12,940 nt of DNA, from NCBI GenBank assembly GCA_958370325.1, contig CATXJW010000050.1:1-12940 (forward strand), in the 5' to 3' direction. A program made the position numbers and the translations under genes. Shown here in pieces: positions 1 to 9,938 of the stretch. Position 1 is the first letter of the stretch. Each line of letters begins with the position of its first letter. Under the pieces are notes generated by a model. It saw only the letters and a list, made by a program, of their open reading frames with translations, did no database searches and was not told the DNA's origin. Source of the stretch: an uncultured Collinsella sp. GTDB lineage: Bacteria > Actinomycetota > Coriobacteriia > Coriobacteriales > Coriobacteriaceae.

Positions 1-165
1 GCGTCCTAGTGTTCGCTTCTAATAAAGAAGGCCAAGATTCGGGACGCAGTTCAAAGCTAACCTGTCCCCGTGGCACCAAATGGCAGAGAGACGACGTTTG
101 CTCAGATAAAACCTGCCAAAATAAACCTGCCCCATTGCGGCGGGTTGGTCATAGTTATTACGTGG

Positions 166-181
166 CGGTCGAGGTCGACCG
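166..181. repeat. Perfect inverted repeat upstream of secA
   Basis: CGGTCGA (166-172) and TCGACCG (175-181) are exact reverse complements separated by GG. No T-run follows, so this is not an obvious terminator. It lies about 28 bases upstream of a possible -10 box. An operator or a cruciform-type site is possible, but function is unknown. Confidence 0.5.
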
Positions 182-208
182 TATAGGCCGCGCCTTGTTT
201 GGCTAAAG

Positions 209-214
209 TACAAT
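209..214 (+). promoter_or_regulatory. secA: Possible secA promoter -10 box
   Basis: TACAAT matches the sigma-70 -10 consensus in five of six bases. No good -35 hexamer sits 16-18 bases upstream; the nearest, TTGTTT at 195-200, is too close. The assignment rests on one box and its position 62 bases before the secA start. Confidence 0.25.
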
Positions 215-275
215 CATCTGTGTTTAACTCGCCCGCAGCTGCACGGCGTGGGCGATGGCCAAAAAGGAAAACCAC

Positions 276-3082
<2,807 letters not shown>

Positions 3083-3083
<1 letters not shown>

Positions 3084-4231
3084 TGGCTGAGGCTTTAGAG
3101 GTAACGCCCGCCGAGCTGGACGCGTTTGCGGACCGGCTCGGTGAGGTCGAATCGTATCTCCACCTGGACGAGAAGCGTACCCGCGTGTCCGAGCTCGAGG
3201 CCAAAAGTGTCGCCCCTGGCTTTTGGGATGACGCCGACGCCGCCCGTGCCACCATGGAGGAGATCGCGCGCACCAAGGAAGATATCGCTTCCGTGGACAC
3301 CGCACGCGGCGAGCTATCTGACGCCCGCGCGGCGCTGGAGCTTGCCGAGGAGATGGGGGATGACCCCGACGCCGCCGCATTGCGCGAGGAGGCTGCCGCT
3401 ACGGCAGAACGCCTGGCCCGCGCTATCGACGAGCTCGAGCTTTCGAGCTGGTTTACCGGTGAGTTCGATCACGGCGATGCCATTGTGACCATCAAGCCCG
3501 GACAGGGTGGCCTGGAGGCCCAGGACTGGACCTTCATGCTCTTTAAGATGTACATGAAGTACTGCCAGCGTCGCGGCTGGAAGGTCACCATCAACGACTG
3601 TCCCGCGGCCGAGGTCATCGGCATCGACCGCGCGACCTTTACCGTCGAGGGCAAGGACGCATTTGGCATGCTGCGCGCCGAGGCCGGCGTCCACCGCTTG
3701 GTGCGCATTAGCCCCACCGACGACAAGAAGCGCCGCCAGACCACGTTTGCCGGCGTCGAGGTCATCCCCGTGCTACCCGATGATATCGACATCGAGATCA
3801 GTCCCGACGACATTCGCGTCGACGTGTACCATGCAAGCGGCCCGGGTGGCCAGGGTGTCAACACCACCGACTCTGCCGTGCGCGTGACGCATTTCCCCAG
3901 CGGCATTGTGGTGACCTGCCAAAACGAGCGTAGCCAGATCCAGAACAAGGCCGCGTGCATGCAGATCCTCAAGGCTCGCCTGTACGAGATTGAGCTCGAA
4001 AAGCGTGCCGAGGCGCTCGACGAGATCCGCGGGCCCAAGACCACGATTGGTTTTGGCAACCAGATTCGCAGCTACGTGCTCTACCCGTACCAGATGGTCA
4101 AGGATCTGCGCTCGGGCGTGGAGACCAGCAATGTCGAGGCCGTTCTTGACGATGGCGACCTGGACCCGTTTGTAATTGGCTATCACCGTTGGGCCACTGG
4201 CAATGCCGATGCAGAAGACTCGGAGGTCTAA
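3083..4231 (+). CDS. prfB: Peptide chain release factor 2 (RF2)
   Basis: RF2 recognises UGA and UAA stop codons on the ribosome and triggers peptide release. The 382-residue protein has the usual N-terminal helical domain, the catalytic GGQ at 255-257 within HASGPGGQGVNTTDSAVR, and the conserved C-terminal NQIRSYVLYPYQMVKDLR block seen in actinobacterial RF2. Two features stand out. The stop-codon recognition tripeptide, SPF in well-studied RF2 proteins, reads Ser-Pro-Thr here (210-212, codons AGC CCC ACC). The gene is also one uninterrupted frame: the region around YLHLDEK (residues 25-31), where many bacteria have the UGA programmed +1 frameshift, has no in-frame UGA, so that autoregulation is absent. 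Its ATG shares one base with the secA stop; no separate promoter is evident. RF1 is excluded by overall similarity and by the lack of a PxT motif. Confidence 0.95.
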
Positions 4232-4295
4232 AACATCGGGCGGCTTCAAGCCGATGCTAAGCCCAACGGTTGGACGGGTTTGTATCCAGAATTAA

Positions 4296-4316
4296 CCCTG
4301 CGCAGGGGTGGTTTTT
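4296..4316 (+). terminator. Weak terminator-like palindrome after prfB
   Basis: CCCTGCGCAGGG (4296-4307) is a perfect 12-base palindrome, giving a short CCCT/AGGG stem, followed by TGGTTTTT up to 4316. The stem is short and offset from the T-run, so termination would be inefficient. It may instead be part of the leader of the next gene. Confidence 0.35.
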
Positions 4317-4356
4317 GTTCGGCGAATCGGTAGAATCGAATACAGCAAGAAGTTCG

Positions 4357-4384
4357 AAGCGCATCCGTTTGGGTGCGCTTTTTT
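4357..4384 (+). terminator. Strong intrinsic terminator or leader attenuator
   Basis: AAGCGCATCC (4357-4366) pairs with GGGTGCGCTT (4371-4380) over 10 bp, with one G-T wobble, a GTTT loop and an uninterrupted T-run to 4384. This is a textbook Rho-independent terminator. It probably ends the secA-prfB transcript. Its T-run finishes only three bases before the Shine-Dalgarno of the next gene, too close for a promoter in between, so transcription of that gene must pass through it. Confidence 0.85.
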
Positions 4385-4396
4385 GAGGGAGGTAGC

Positions 4397-5287
4397 ATGG
4401 CATATCGTCTGGACATCAAGCGCATTCTATCGATGAACTTCTTTCATGACCTGCCCCAGATTATGTTGGGGTGCGCTCTGGCCGCTATTGCGACCGACCT
4501 GTTTTTGATTCCCAACGGCCTTGCTGCCGGTGGCGTTACGGGCCTTGCCACTATTATCCAGGCGGTCGGCGCATCGCGCGGCCTATCGCTTCCCGTTGGT
4601 ATTCAGACGATCGTGATGAACGCCTTGCTGTTGCTGGTCGTTATGCGCGAGGGCGGCATGTTCTACGTGGTGCAGACCGCGACGGGCTTTGTGCTGCTGG
4701 GCTTCTTTACCGATCTGTTCGCCCCGTTTGTAGCACCTCTGGCGCATGCGGACCTGATGCTTCCCGCTATGTGGGGCGGCATTATTACGGGCATCGGTTA
4801 CGGCATGGTGCTGCGTGCCGGCGCCAACACCGGCGGCTCGGACACGATTGGCCAGATCATCTCGCGTAACACCTCGCTGCCGGTGGGCTCGACCGTTATG
4901 GCAATCGATGTTGCCGTATGCGCGGCATCGGCTCCGGTCTTCTCGCTCGAAAATGCCCTGTACGCAGGACTTTCGATGGTGATTAGCGGCTATGTGATCG
5001 ATGCGGTGGTCGATGGCGGCAACAAGCGTCGTATGGTACTCATCATCTCGGACAACTTCCCCGATATCGCGGCTGACATCATGTATGGTCTGGGCCGCGG
5101 CTGCACCAAATTAAAGGCGACCGGCATGTATTCGGGCGCCGAGAAGCCGGTGATCATGGTCATCGTGAGCCGTCGCGAGCTCAATACGCTCAAGACCATT
5201 GTGCGCGAGCGCGATCCTCATGCCATCGTGACGGTTGCCGACGTTACGGAAACCTTCGGTGAGGGCTTTAAGGACATTAACGCGTAG
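4397..5287 (+). CDS. YitT/DUF2179 family membrane protein
   Basis: This is an integral membrane protein of the YitT family (formerly DUF161) with a C-terminal cytoplasmic DUF2179 domain. The transported or sensed molecule is not established for the family. The 296-residue product has hydrophobic segments near 22-38, 67-84, 88-110, 122-139, 163-180 and 186-205. The family's glycine-rich signature GANTGGSD is at 142-149. Residues about 213-291 form the DUF2179 domain, with GRGCTKLKATGMYSG, SRREL and a terminal GEGF motif. ATG 4397 is the start because GGGAGG lies four bases upstream; an upstream GTG at 4373 falls inside the terminator stem. It is apparently monocistronic, with 207 bases to the next gene. 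The terminator placed directly before its ribosome binding site suggests expression by read-through or attenuation. Confidence 0.9.
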   Translation: MAYRLDIKRILSMNFFHDLPQIMLGCALAAIATDLFLIPNGLAAGGVTGLATIIQAVGASRGLSLPVGIQTIVMNALLLLVVMREGGMFYVVQTATGFVLLGFFTDLFAPFVAPLAHADLMLPAMWGGIITGIGYGMVLRAGANTGGSDTIGQIISRNTSLPVGSTVMAIDVAVCAASAPVFSLENALYAGLSMVISGYVIDAVVDGGNKRRMVLIISDNFPDIAADIMYGLGRGCTKLKATGMYSGAEKPVIMVIVSRRELNTLKTIVRERDPHAIVTVADVTETFGEGFKDINA

Positions 5288-5494
5288 GGTCGACCGCGTT
5301 CCATCCAAAAGACGTTCACATTGATAAACCGTTTCATCAGCGGTTCTGCCTGCTCAATTGCTCAAATAATGATAAAAAGTCTGGTAAAGCCATCAGTTTC
5401 CAGCATAATGAAGGACGTACGTGCATCGCGGCTGGGTTGGGACGACCTTCTGTGCCGTGCGCATTTTGTCTAATGAGGATGAAAGGAAGGCACA
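5288..5494. other. Intergenic region before the transketolase pair
   Basis: An A+T-rich stretch (about 5350-5390) contains TTGCTC at 5358-5363 and several A-rich -10-like words, but no pair with both good boxes and correct spacing. AACCG/CGGTT (5327-5331, 5341-5345) is a short inverted repeat without a T-run. The transketolase promoter is probably here. Its Shine-Dalgarno AAGGAAGG is at 5483-5490. Confidence 0.4.
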
Positions 5495-6325
5495 ATGAGC
5501 GACGAAGAGCTCAAAAAGGTTGCCAACGAGGTAAGGAAGGGCATCGTCACCGGCGTGCACGCTGCCAAGTCCGGCCATCCGGGCGGTTCGCTCGGCGCTG
5601 CCGACATCATGACCTATCTGTACTTTGAGGAAATGAACGTCGACCCGGCCGATCCCCGCAAGGCCGACCGCGATCGCTTTGTGCTTTCTAAGGGCCACTG
5701 TGCGCCTGGTCTGTACGCTGTGCTCGCCGAGCGTGGGTTCTTCCCCAAGGAGGATCTTGAGACGCTGCGCCACATCGGCAGCCACCTGCAGGGCCATCCC
5801 AACATGAACGACACCCCGGGTGTCGATATGTCCACCGGTTCACTCGGCCAGGGCATCTCCGCCGCCGTGGGCATGGCCGTTGCCGCCAAGCACTGGGGCG
5901 ACGACTATCGCACCTACGCCCTGCTGGGCGATGGCGAGAGCGAGGAGGGCCAGGTCTGGGAGGCCGCCATGTTTGCCGGCAACCAGCAGCTCGACAACCT
6001 CTGCGTGATCGTCGACCACAACGGCCTGCAGATCGACGGTCCCGTCGAGGAGGTCAACGACCCCATGCCGCTCGCCGACAAGTTCCGCGCCTTCAAGTTC
6101 CACGTGGTGGAGCTTGCCGACGGCAACGATTTCGACCAGATCCGCGCCGCCTTTGCCGAGGCCCGCGCCACCAAGGGTCAGCCGACCGCCATTATCGCCG
6201 AGACCCTGAAGGGCAAGGGCGTGTCCTTCATGGAGAACCAGGTGGGTTGGCACGGCAAGGCCCCCAACGATGAACAGTTTGAGCAGGCCATGGCAGAGCT
6301 CACGGCCGCCGGAGAGGAGCTCTAG
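5495..6325 (+). CDS. Transketolase, N-terminal (TPP-binding) subunit
   Basis: This is the first half of a split transketolase, which moves two-carbon units between sugar phosphates in the non-oxidative pentose phosphate pathway. The 276-residue chain carries the pyrophosphate-binding half of the thiamine diphosphate site. SGHPGGSLG is at 26-34, SKGH at 65-68, TGSLGQG at 114-120, and the TPP/Mg motif starts with GDG at 145-147 and ends with Asn176 in VIVDHNG. It ends after the N-terminal domain, the normal length for the short subunit in split systems, so it is not truncated. AAGGAAGG at 5483-5490 sets the start. The stop is one base before the start of the partner gene, consistent with co-translation of a 1:1 complex. 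A 1-deoxyxylulose-5-phosphate synthase is unlikely because that enzyme is a single chain. Confidence 0.93.
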   Translation: MSDEELKKVANEVRKGIVTGVHAAKSGHPGGSLGAADIMTYLYFEEMNVDPADPRKADRDRFVLSKGHCAPGLYAVLAERGFFPKEDLETLRHIGSHLQGHPNMNDTPGVDMSTGSLGQGISAAVGMAVAAKHWGDDYRTYALLGDGESEEGQVWEAAMFAGNQQLDNLCVIVDHNGLQIDGPVEEVNDPMPLADKFRAFKFHVVELADGNDFDQIRAAFAEARATKGQPTAIIAETLKGKGVSFMENQVGWHGKAPNDEQFEQAMAELTAAGEEL

Positions 6326-6326
6326 G

Positions 6327-7268
6327 ATGGCAGACGTCAAGAAAATCGCCACGCGCGTAAGCTACGGCGAGGCCCTCGTCGAGCTCGCCAACGAGCACGA
6401 TGACTTTGTGGTCCTCGACGCCGACCTGGCCGCCGCCACGCAGACCGGTAAGTTTAAGGCCGCCTGCCCCGATCGTTTCTTCGATGTGGGCATTGCCGAG
6501 AGCAACCTGATGGGCGTCGCCGCCGGTATCGCGACCACCGGTCGCGTTGCCTTTGCGAGCACCTTTGCCATGTTCGCTGCCGGTCGCGCCTTTGAGCAGG
6601 TTCGTAACTCCATCGGCTACCCGCACCTCAACGTTAAGATCGGCGCCACGCACGCCGGCATTTCGGTGGGCGAGGACGGCGCCACGCACCAGTGCTGCGA
6701 GGATATCGCCCTCATGCGCGTCATCCCCGGCATGACCGTGATCGTTCCTGCCGACGACGTCGAGGCCCGCGCCGTGACGCGCGCCGCCTACGAGTGCGAC
6801 GGTCCGGTGTACATGCGCTTCGCCCGTTTGGCCTCGCCGGTTATCAACGACCCCGAGACCTACAAGTTCGAGTTGGGTAAGGGTATTGTCATGCGCGAGG
6901 GCGCCGATGTGACCATCATCGCCTGCGGCCTGATGGTCGGCGAGGCTCTCGAGGCCGCCGAGCAGCTCGCTGCCGAGGGCATCGACGCCGAGGTCATCAA
7001 CATGCACACCATCAAGCCCATCGATGCCGACCTGATCGTCAAGAGCGCCACCAAGACCGGCCACGTCGTGACCGTCGAGGAACACTCTGTGATCGGTGGC
7101 CTGGGCAGCGCCGTTGCCGACGTCCTGTGCGAGCAGTGCCCGACGCCGCTCAAGAAGATCGGCGTCAACGACACCTTCGGTGAGTCTGGCCCGGGTGCCG
7201 AGCTCCTGCACAAGTACGGCCTGGACGCCGCCAACATCGTGGCGACCACCAAGGAGTTCTTGGCATAA
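6327..7268 (+). CDS. Transketolase, C-terminal (pyrimidine-binding) subunit
   Basis: This is the second half of the split transketolase. The 313-residue chain contains the pyrimidine-binding domain, with the cofactor-activating glutamate Glu58 in GIAESN (55-60), the ASTFAMFAAGRAFEQVR stretch (77-93) and the substrate-side THAGISVGEDGATHQ motif (108-122). The C-terminal transketolase domain begins around residue 185, with VTVEEHSVIGGLG near 248-260. I chose ATG 6327 because GGAGAGGAG at 6311-6319 precedes it by seven bases and it follows the previous stop by one base. An upstream in-frame ATG at 6270 would overlap the partner gene heavily. Paired subunits of this kind resemble the pyruvate dehydrogenase E1 alpha/beta organisation. 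A strong hairpin terminator follows within 55 bases, ending the two-gene operon. Confidence 0.93.
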   Translation: MADVKKIATRVSYGEALVELANEHDDFVVLDADLAAATQTGKFKAACPDRFFDVGIAESNLMGVAAGIATTGRVAFASTFAMFAAGRAFEQVRNSIGYPHLNVKIGATHAGISVGEDGATHQCCEDIALMRVIPGMTVIVPADDVEARAVTRAAYECDGPVYMRFARLASPVINDPETYKFELGKGIVMREGADVTIIACGLMVGEALEAAEQLAAEGIDAEVINMHTIKPIDADLIVKSATKTGHVVTVEEHSVIGGLGSAVADVLCEQCPTPLKKIGVNDTFGESGPGAELLHKYGLDAANIVATTKEFLA

Positions 7269-7322
7269 GGCGGTCTGCTTTGGCCTTAACTTGAGAGCCG
7301 CTTTTCGCATTGGGTAACGAAT

Positions 7323-7363
7323 AAGCCGGGGCGCCTTCCATGTGGAGGGCACCCCGGCTTTGT
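7323..7363 (+). terminator. Long hairpin terminator after transketolase
   Basis: AAGCCGGGG (7323-7331) pairs with CCCCGGCTT (7352-7360). The stem continues after one C-A mismatch through GCCTTCC/GGAGGGC, about 17 bp in total with a tiny loop, and is followed by TTTGTGTTT. Position and structure fit termination of the transketolase operon. Confidence 0.85.
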
Positions 7364-7696
7364 GTTTGAAGGCGGCGGGGAAAGAAGTTAGAGAGGTTTT
7401 ACGGTCGGGCCAGGGCGCAGTTGCGCAACGTTCAGCCCTAAACCCTAACAGCCAGAGGCGAATCGGAGAGGATTTCGCCCTGACATACGTGAGTTTCCGC
7501 AGGTCAGAAAGAGGGAGTAAATTTCGGGGCTGGCACCCGCAGGCCAGGGCGTTGCGAGCTAAATCGGCGGCGCGATAACAAGAAGGCGGGATTAACTCCC
7601 GCCTTCAGACAATCCACCTTCGCCCAGATGGTACGCAATCACTCGAAGGTTCGCCGATTCATGCATTCTTGGCGGCAACGGCTCTGCTTGACATCA
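7364..7696. other. Gene-free convergent region
   Basis: I find no supported gene on either strand. The region separates the transketolase operon (plus) from the end of the sigma/ABC operon (minus). It contains two copies of GGCCAGGGCG (7408-7417 and 7542-7551), each followed within a few bases by TTGCG. Small inverted repeats are GCGCA/TGCGC (7415-7426), GGCGAA/TTCGCC (7457-7479) and ACCTTCG/CGAAGGT (7616-7622 and 7644-7650). A perfect hairpin at 7582-7606 is listed separately. The content suggests an intergenic repeat or decayed sequence. Confidence 0.55.
7582..7606 (-). terminator. Terminator hairpin for the minus-strand ABC operon
   Basis: GAAGGCGGGA (7582-7591) and TCCCGCCTTC (7597-7606) form a perfect 10-bp stem with a five-base loop. 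Read on the minus strand, TTGTTATCG follows, giving a modest U-rich tail. On the plus strand no T-run follows. It lies about 90 bases beyond the permease stop codon, so it probably ends that operon. Confidence 0.65.
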
Positions 7697-8950
7697 TCAG
7701 GCAACCTGATGGCGTTTGAACGTCCTTATCGCGAGAACAATGCCCGCCGCGAAAAGCAGAAGGTAGAAAGCAGCGAGGAACACGGGGAGCTCGACCACGA
7801 CAGGGCCTATGGCGTACGAGACCATGTCGAAGAGGTTCAAGGGGTTCAGTGCGTCGTAGGGGAACAGGTAGATGATGTGGTTCGCGATGCTGCTCGTCAT
7901 CGTCGGCACGAAGATCGGAATCAAGATGAGAGCAACGCCGACTGCGAGGATTCCCATGGGGCTGTCTACCTTGGCCGACAGCGCAAGCACTATCCCAAGG
8001 AGGGCGAGGGTTGCGAGATACCCGACGAGGCAGCATATGAGGGCGGCGGCTGACAGGCTTATGCCGTAGGTGCATGTGATGTTGCAGATCTGGATGGGTA
8101 GACCTGCGCCGTCGGCTCCGTAGAAGACGAGCGGTATTGCCAGGAAGACGAGTGTGAAGACCCAGTATATGGCGCTTGCCGCGATCACAGAGGCTGCCGC
8201 CTTCGCGCGCCCGAGCCTTGATTTGCCGAACTTGGTGGACAGCAGGATGGCGTCGGTTTTGGCCCGGTACTCCCCGTTGAACACCGATGCGCACGTTATC
8301 ACGACTGCGAGCATCGCGAATATGAGGAACTGGGCGAGGTTGAGGAACTCCGCCCACCCTCCTGCGTATCCGTACTCGATGGGCGTGTGCACACCTTGCG
8401 CCTTCTCGCTCCAGAACGCCCTCTCCTCGTCGTTGTACGAGAGGGCCCCGTTCGCGTGGAGCTCGGAGACTATCTTCGAGCGGACTTGTCCGTAGAGGTC
8501 GACGGTGCCAGTCGTGTCGATAGTGGCTACCGCGGACACGGGCATCTGGTTGTCTTGCATCCAAGGGCTTGTCAGCAGCGCCATAAGGGAGCCGTTCTTC
8601 GCTCTGAACTCCCAGTACTCGTCCGCCTTTTCCCCGTAGGGCTTTCTGTCCATTCTGTACTCTTCCTTGACCTCGCCGTCCGGACCGACGAACTCCTTGA
8701 ACTCGCGGAGCGCCTCGGTGGCCTTCTTGTCGGTGATGGGGCCTGCGAGCGCTTCCGCGTTTGCCTTTATCTGGGCGATGGCGGCAGTGCCCTCGAATTC
8801 GGTGCCCATCTCCTTGGGTTCGAGGGCGTACTGGGACGTTACGTAGAAGAAGGCTATGACCGCGACCAACACCAGGACGGCTGCTATAGAGACCTGCGAG
8901 ACGCGCCTTGAGAGCATCTTCTTGAGCTCGTATCTGATGAGGCTACCCAC
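7697..8950 (-). CDS. ABC-2 type transporter permease
   Basis: This is the membrane subunit of an ABC exporter; the substrate is unknown. The 417-residue protein has one N-terminal transmembrane helix (about 17-38), then a large soluble domain of roughly 160 residues that is probably extracytoplasmic. Five more helices follow near 203-224, 251-276, 296-323, 331-352 and 385-408. The cytoplasmic stretch after helix 2, FNGEYRAKTDAILLSTKFGKSR (224-245, with a short gap in quoting implied), resembles the coupling region of ABC-2 permeases. The start is GTG 8950: on the minus strand AAGGAG (8962-8957) sits six bases before it, and the coding frame upstream has no family similarity. The start overlaps the end of the ATPase gene by 8 nt, so the pair is almost certainly co-translated. 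It is the last gene of the operon. Bacitracin- or lantibiotic-type export is possible but not shown. Confidence 0.88.
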   Translation of the reverse strand: MGSLIRYELKKMLSRRVSQVSIAAVLVLVAVIAFFYVTSQYALEPKEMGTEFEGTAAIAQIKANAEALAGPITDKKATEALREFKEFVGPDGEVKEEYRMDRKPYGEKADEYWEFRAKNGSLMALLTSPWMQDNQMPVSAVATIDTTGTVDLYGQVRSKIVSELHANGALSYNDEERAFWSEKAQGVHTPIEYGYAGGWAEFLNLAQFLIFAMLAVVITCASVFNGEYRAKTDAILLSTKFGKSRLGRAKAAASVIAASAIYWVFTLVFLAIPLVFYGADGAGLPIQICNITCTYGISLSAAALICCLVGYLATLALLGIVLALSAKVDSPMGILAVGVALILIPIFVPTMTSSIANHIIYLFPYDALNPLNLFDMVSYAIGPVVVELPVFLAAFYLLLFAAGIVLAIRTFKRHQVA

Positions 8951-9890
8951 GGTGCGCTCCTTTCCTGCGTGCGATTGCGTCCTGCCCCACTTCCGCTTTC
9001 CTTTGCGAAACCGGCAGGCACCCGGACTGCTCTTGGAAGAGGTAGAGGTAGACGTCCTCCAGCGTCGGCTCCACGGCGCGCGCACTCGGATGCGGACGCT
9101 GCTGCGCCACCACGCGAACGATGGCAGAGCCGTCCTGGGCGTAGTGGATGTTGCCCACCGTGAGCGATGCCGACATGGCGTCTGCCTCCCTCGGGGCGAC
9201 AGCGCACTCCCAGACGCATCCCCTGATGTCCCCCGTGATCTCTTCGACCGTGCCCGTCGTGATGATGCCGCCAGCGCGCATCACGAGAATCTCGTCGGCG
9301 ATGTACTCCACGTCCGAGACGATGTGCGTGGAGAGGATGACGATCTTGTCTTGGGCGAGAGAGGATATGAGGTTGCGGAAGCGGACGCGCTCCTTGGGGT
9401 CGAGCCCCGCGGTGGGCTCGTCGAGCACGAGGACGGACGGGTCGTTGAGCACCGCCTGGGCGATGCCGAGCCGCTGCTTCATGCCGCCGGAGAAGGTCTT
9501 GACCTTCCGCTTTGCGGCCTCTGCGAGGCCGACAACGCCCAAGAGTTCGCGCGTGCGCACTTTCGCCTGCTGCGCGGTGAGCCCCTTGAGCGATGCCAGG
9601 TACATCATGAAGTCGCAAGCCGTGAAATCCGGGTAGTAGCCGAAGTCCTGGGGCAGGTACCCGAGGCGCGCCCGATAGCCGTCGCCAAGCTGGTCTATGG
9701 GGGTGCCCCCGAACAGCACGCTTCCCGATGTCGGCCTCATGACGTCGCATATCATGCGCATGAGCGTGGTCTTGCCCGCGCCGTTGGCCCCGAGTAGGCC
9801 GTAGACGCCGGGCGTGAAGCTGAAGCTCACGCGATCGACAGCGATATGGCTGCCGAACTGCTTGGTGAGCCTGTCGAGCCTGAGTTCCAT
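8943..9890 (-). CDS. ABC transporter ATP-binding protein
   Basis: This is the cytoplasmic ATPase that powers the adjacent permease. All nucleotide-binding motifs are intact in the 315-residue chain: Walker A GANGAGKT (34-41), Q-loop Gln81 in YLPQD, signature FSGGMKQR (133-140), Walker B LVLDEP with Asp157-Glu158, D-loop GLD (162-164) and switch His189. After the ATPase core comes a C-terminal extension of about 90 residues, including PTLEDVYLYLF, usual for ATPases paired with ABC-2 permeases. ATG 9890 has AAGGA six bases upstream on the minus strand. The gene follows the six-helix membrane protein by 48 bases and overlaps the permease start by 8 nt. It belongs to the broad CcmA/drug-export subfamily. 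That subfamily includes bacteriocin and antibiotic exporters, but nothing here fixes the substrate. Confidence 0.95.
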   Translation of the reverse strand: MELRLDRLTKQFGSHIAVDRVSFSFTPGVYGLLGANGAGKTTLMRMICDVMRPTSGSVLFGGTPIDQLGDGYRARLGYLPQDFGYYPDFTACDFMMYLASLKGLTAQQAKVRTRELLGVVGLAEAAKRKVKTFSGGMKQRLGIAQAVLNDPSVLVLDEPTAGLDPKERVRFRNLISSLAQDKIVILSTHIVSDVEYIADEILVMRAGGIITTGTVEEITGDIRGCVWECAVAPREADAMSASLTVGNIHYAQDGSAIVRVVAQQRPHPSARAVEPTLEDVYLYLFQEQSGCLPVSQRKAEVGQDAIARRKGAHRG

Positions 9891-9938
9891 GTTCGTTCCT
9901 TGTCCTTCGTTCGATGTTGCAGATAAGCAGGAGGAGAG

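Larger units (their letters stand above)
1..275. other. Non-coding leader upstream of secA
   Basis: I see no convincing gene here. Short open frames on both strands lack a Shine-Dalgarno and a recognisable product. The stretch contains three short look-alike motifs, AACCTGTCC at 59-67 and ATAAA(A)CCTGCC at 106-117 and 121-131. It also has a perfect inverted repeat at 166-181 and a possible -10 box at 209-214. It probably holds the secA promoter and perhaps the tail of an intergenic repeat element. Confidence 0.6.

Noticed and set aside
255..275. Earlier ATG for secA
   Set aside because: No Shine-Dalgarno before 255. The seven extra residues contain the purine-rich stretch that serves as the ribosome binding site for ATG 276.
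7432..7448. Telomere-like CCCTAAACCCTAAC
   Set aside because: Only about two units and not a tandem array; most likely chance.
7659..7698. Tiny minus-strand frame starting at the permease stop (ATG overlapping TGA)
   Set aside because: About 12 codons with no ribosome binding site. It might be the trace of a lost downstream gene, but this cannot be supported.
8856..9797. Plus-strand open frame of 313 codons opposite the ABC genes
   Set aside because: The opposite strand encodes an ABC ATPase with every motif intact. The plus frame has no ribosome binding site and no domain.
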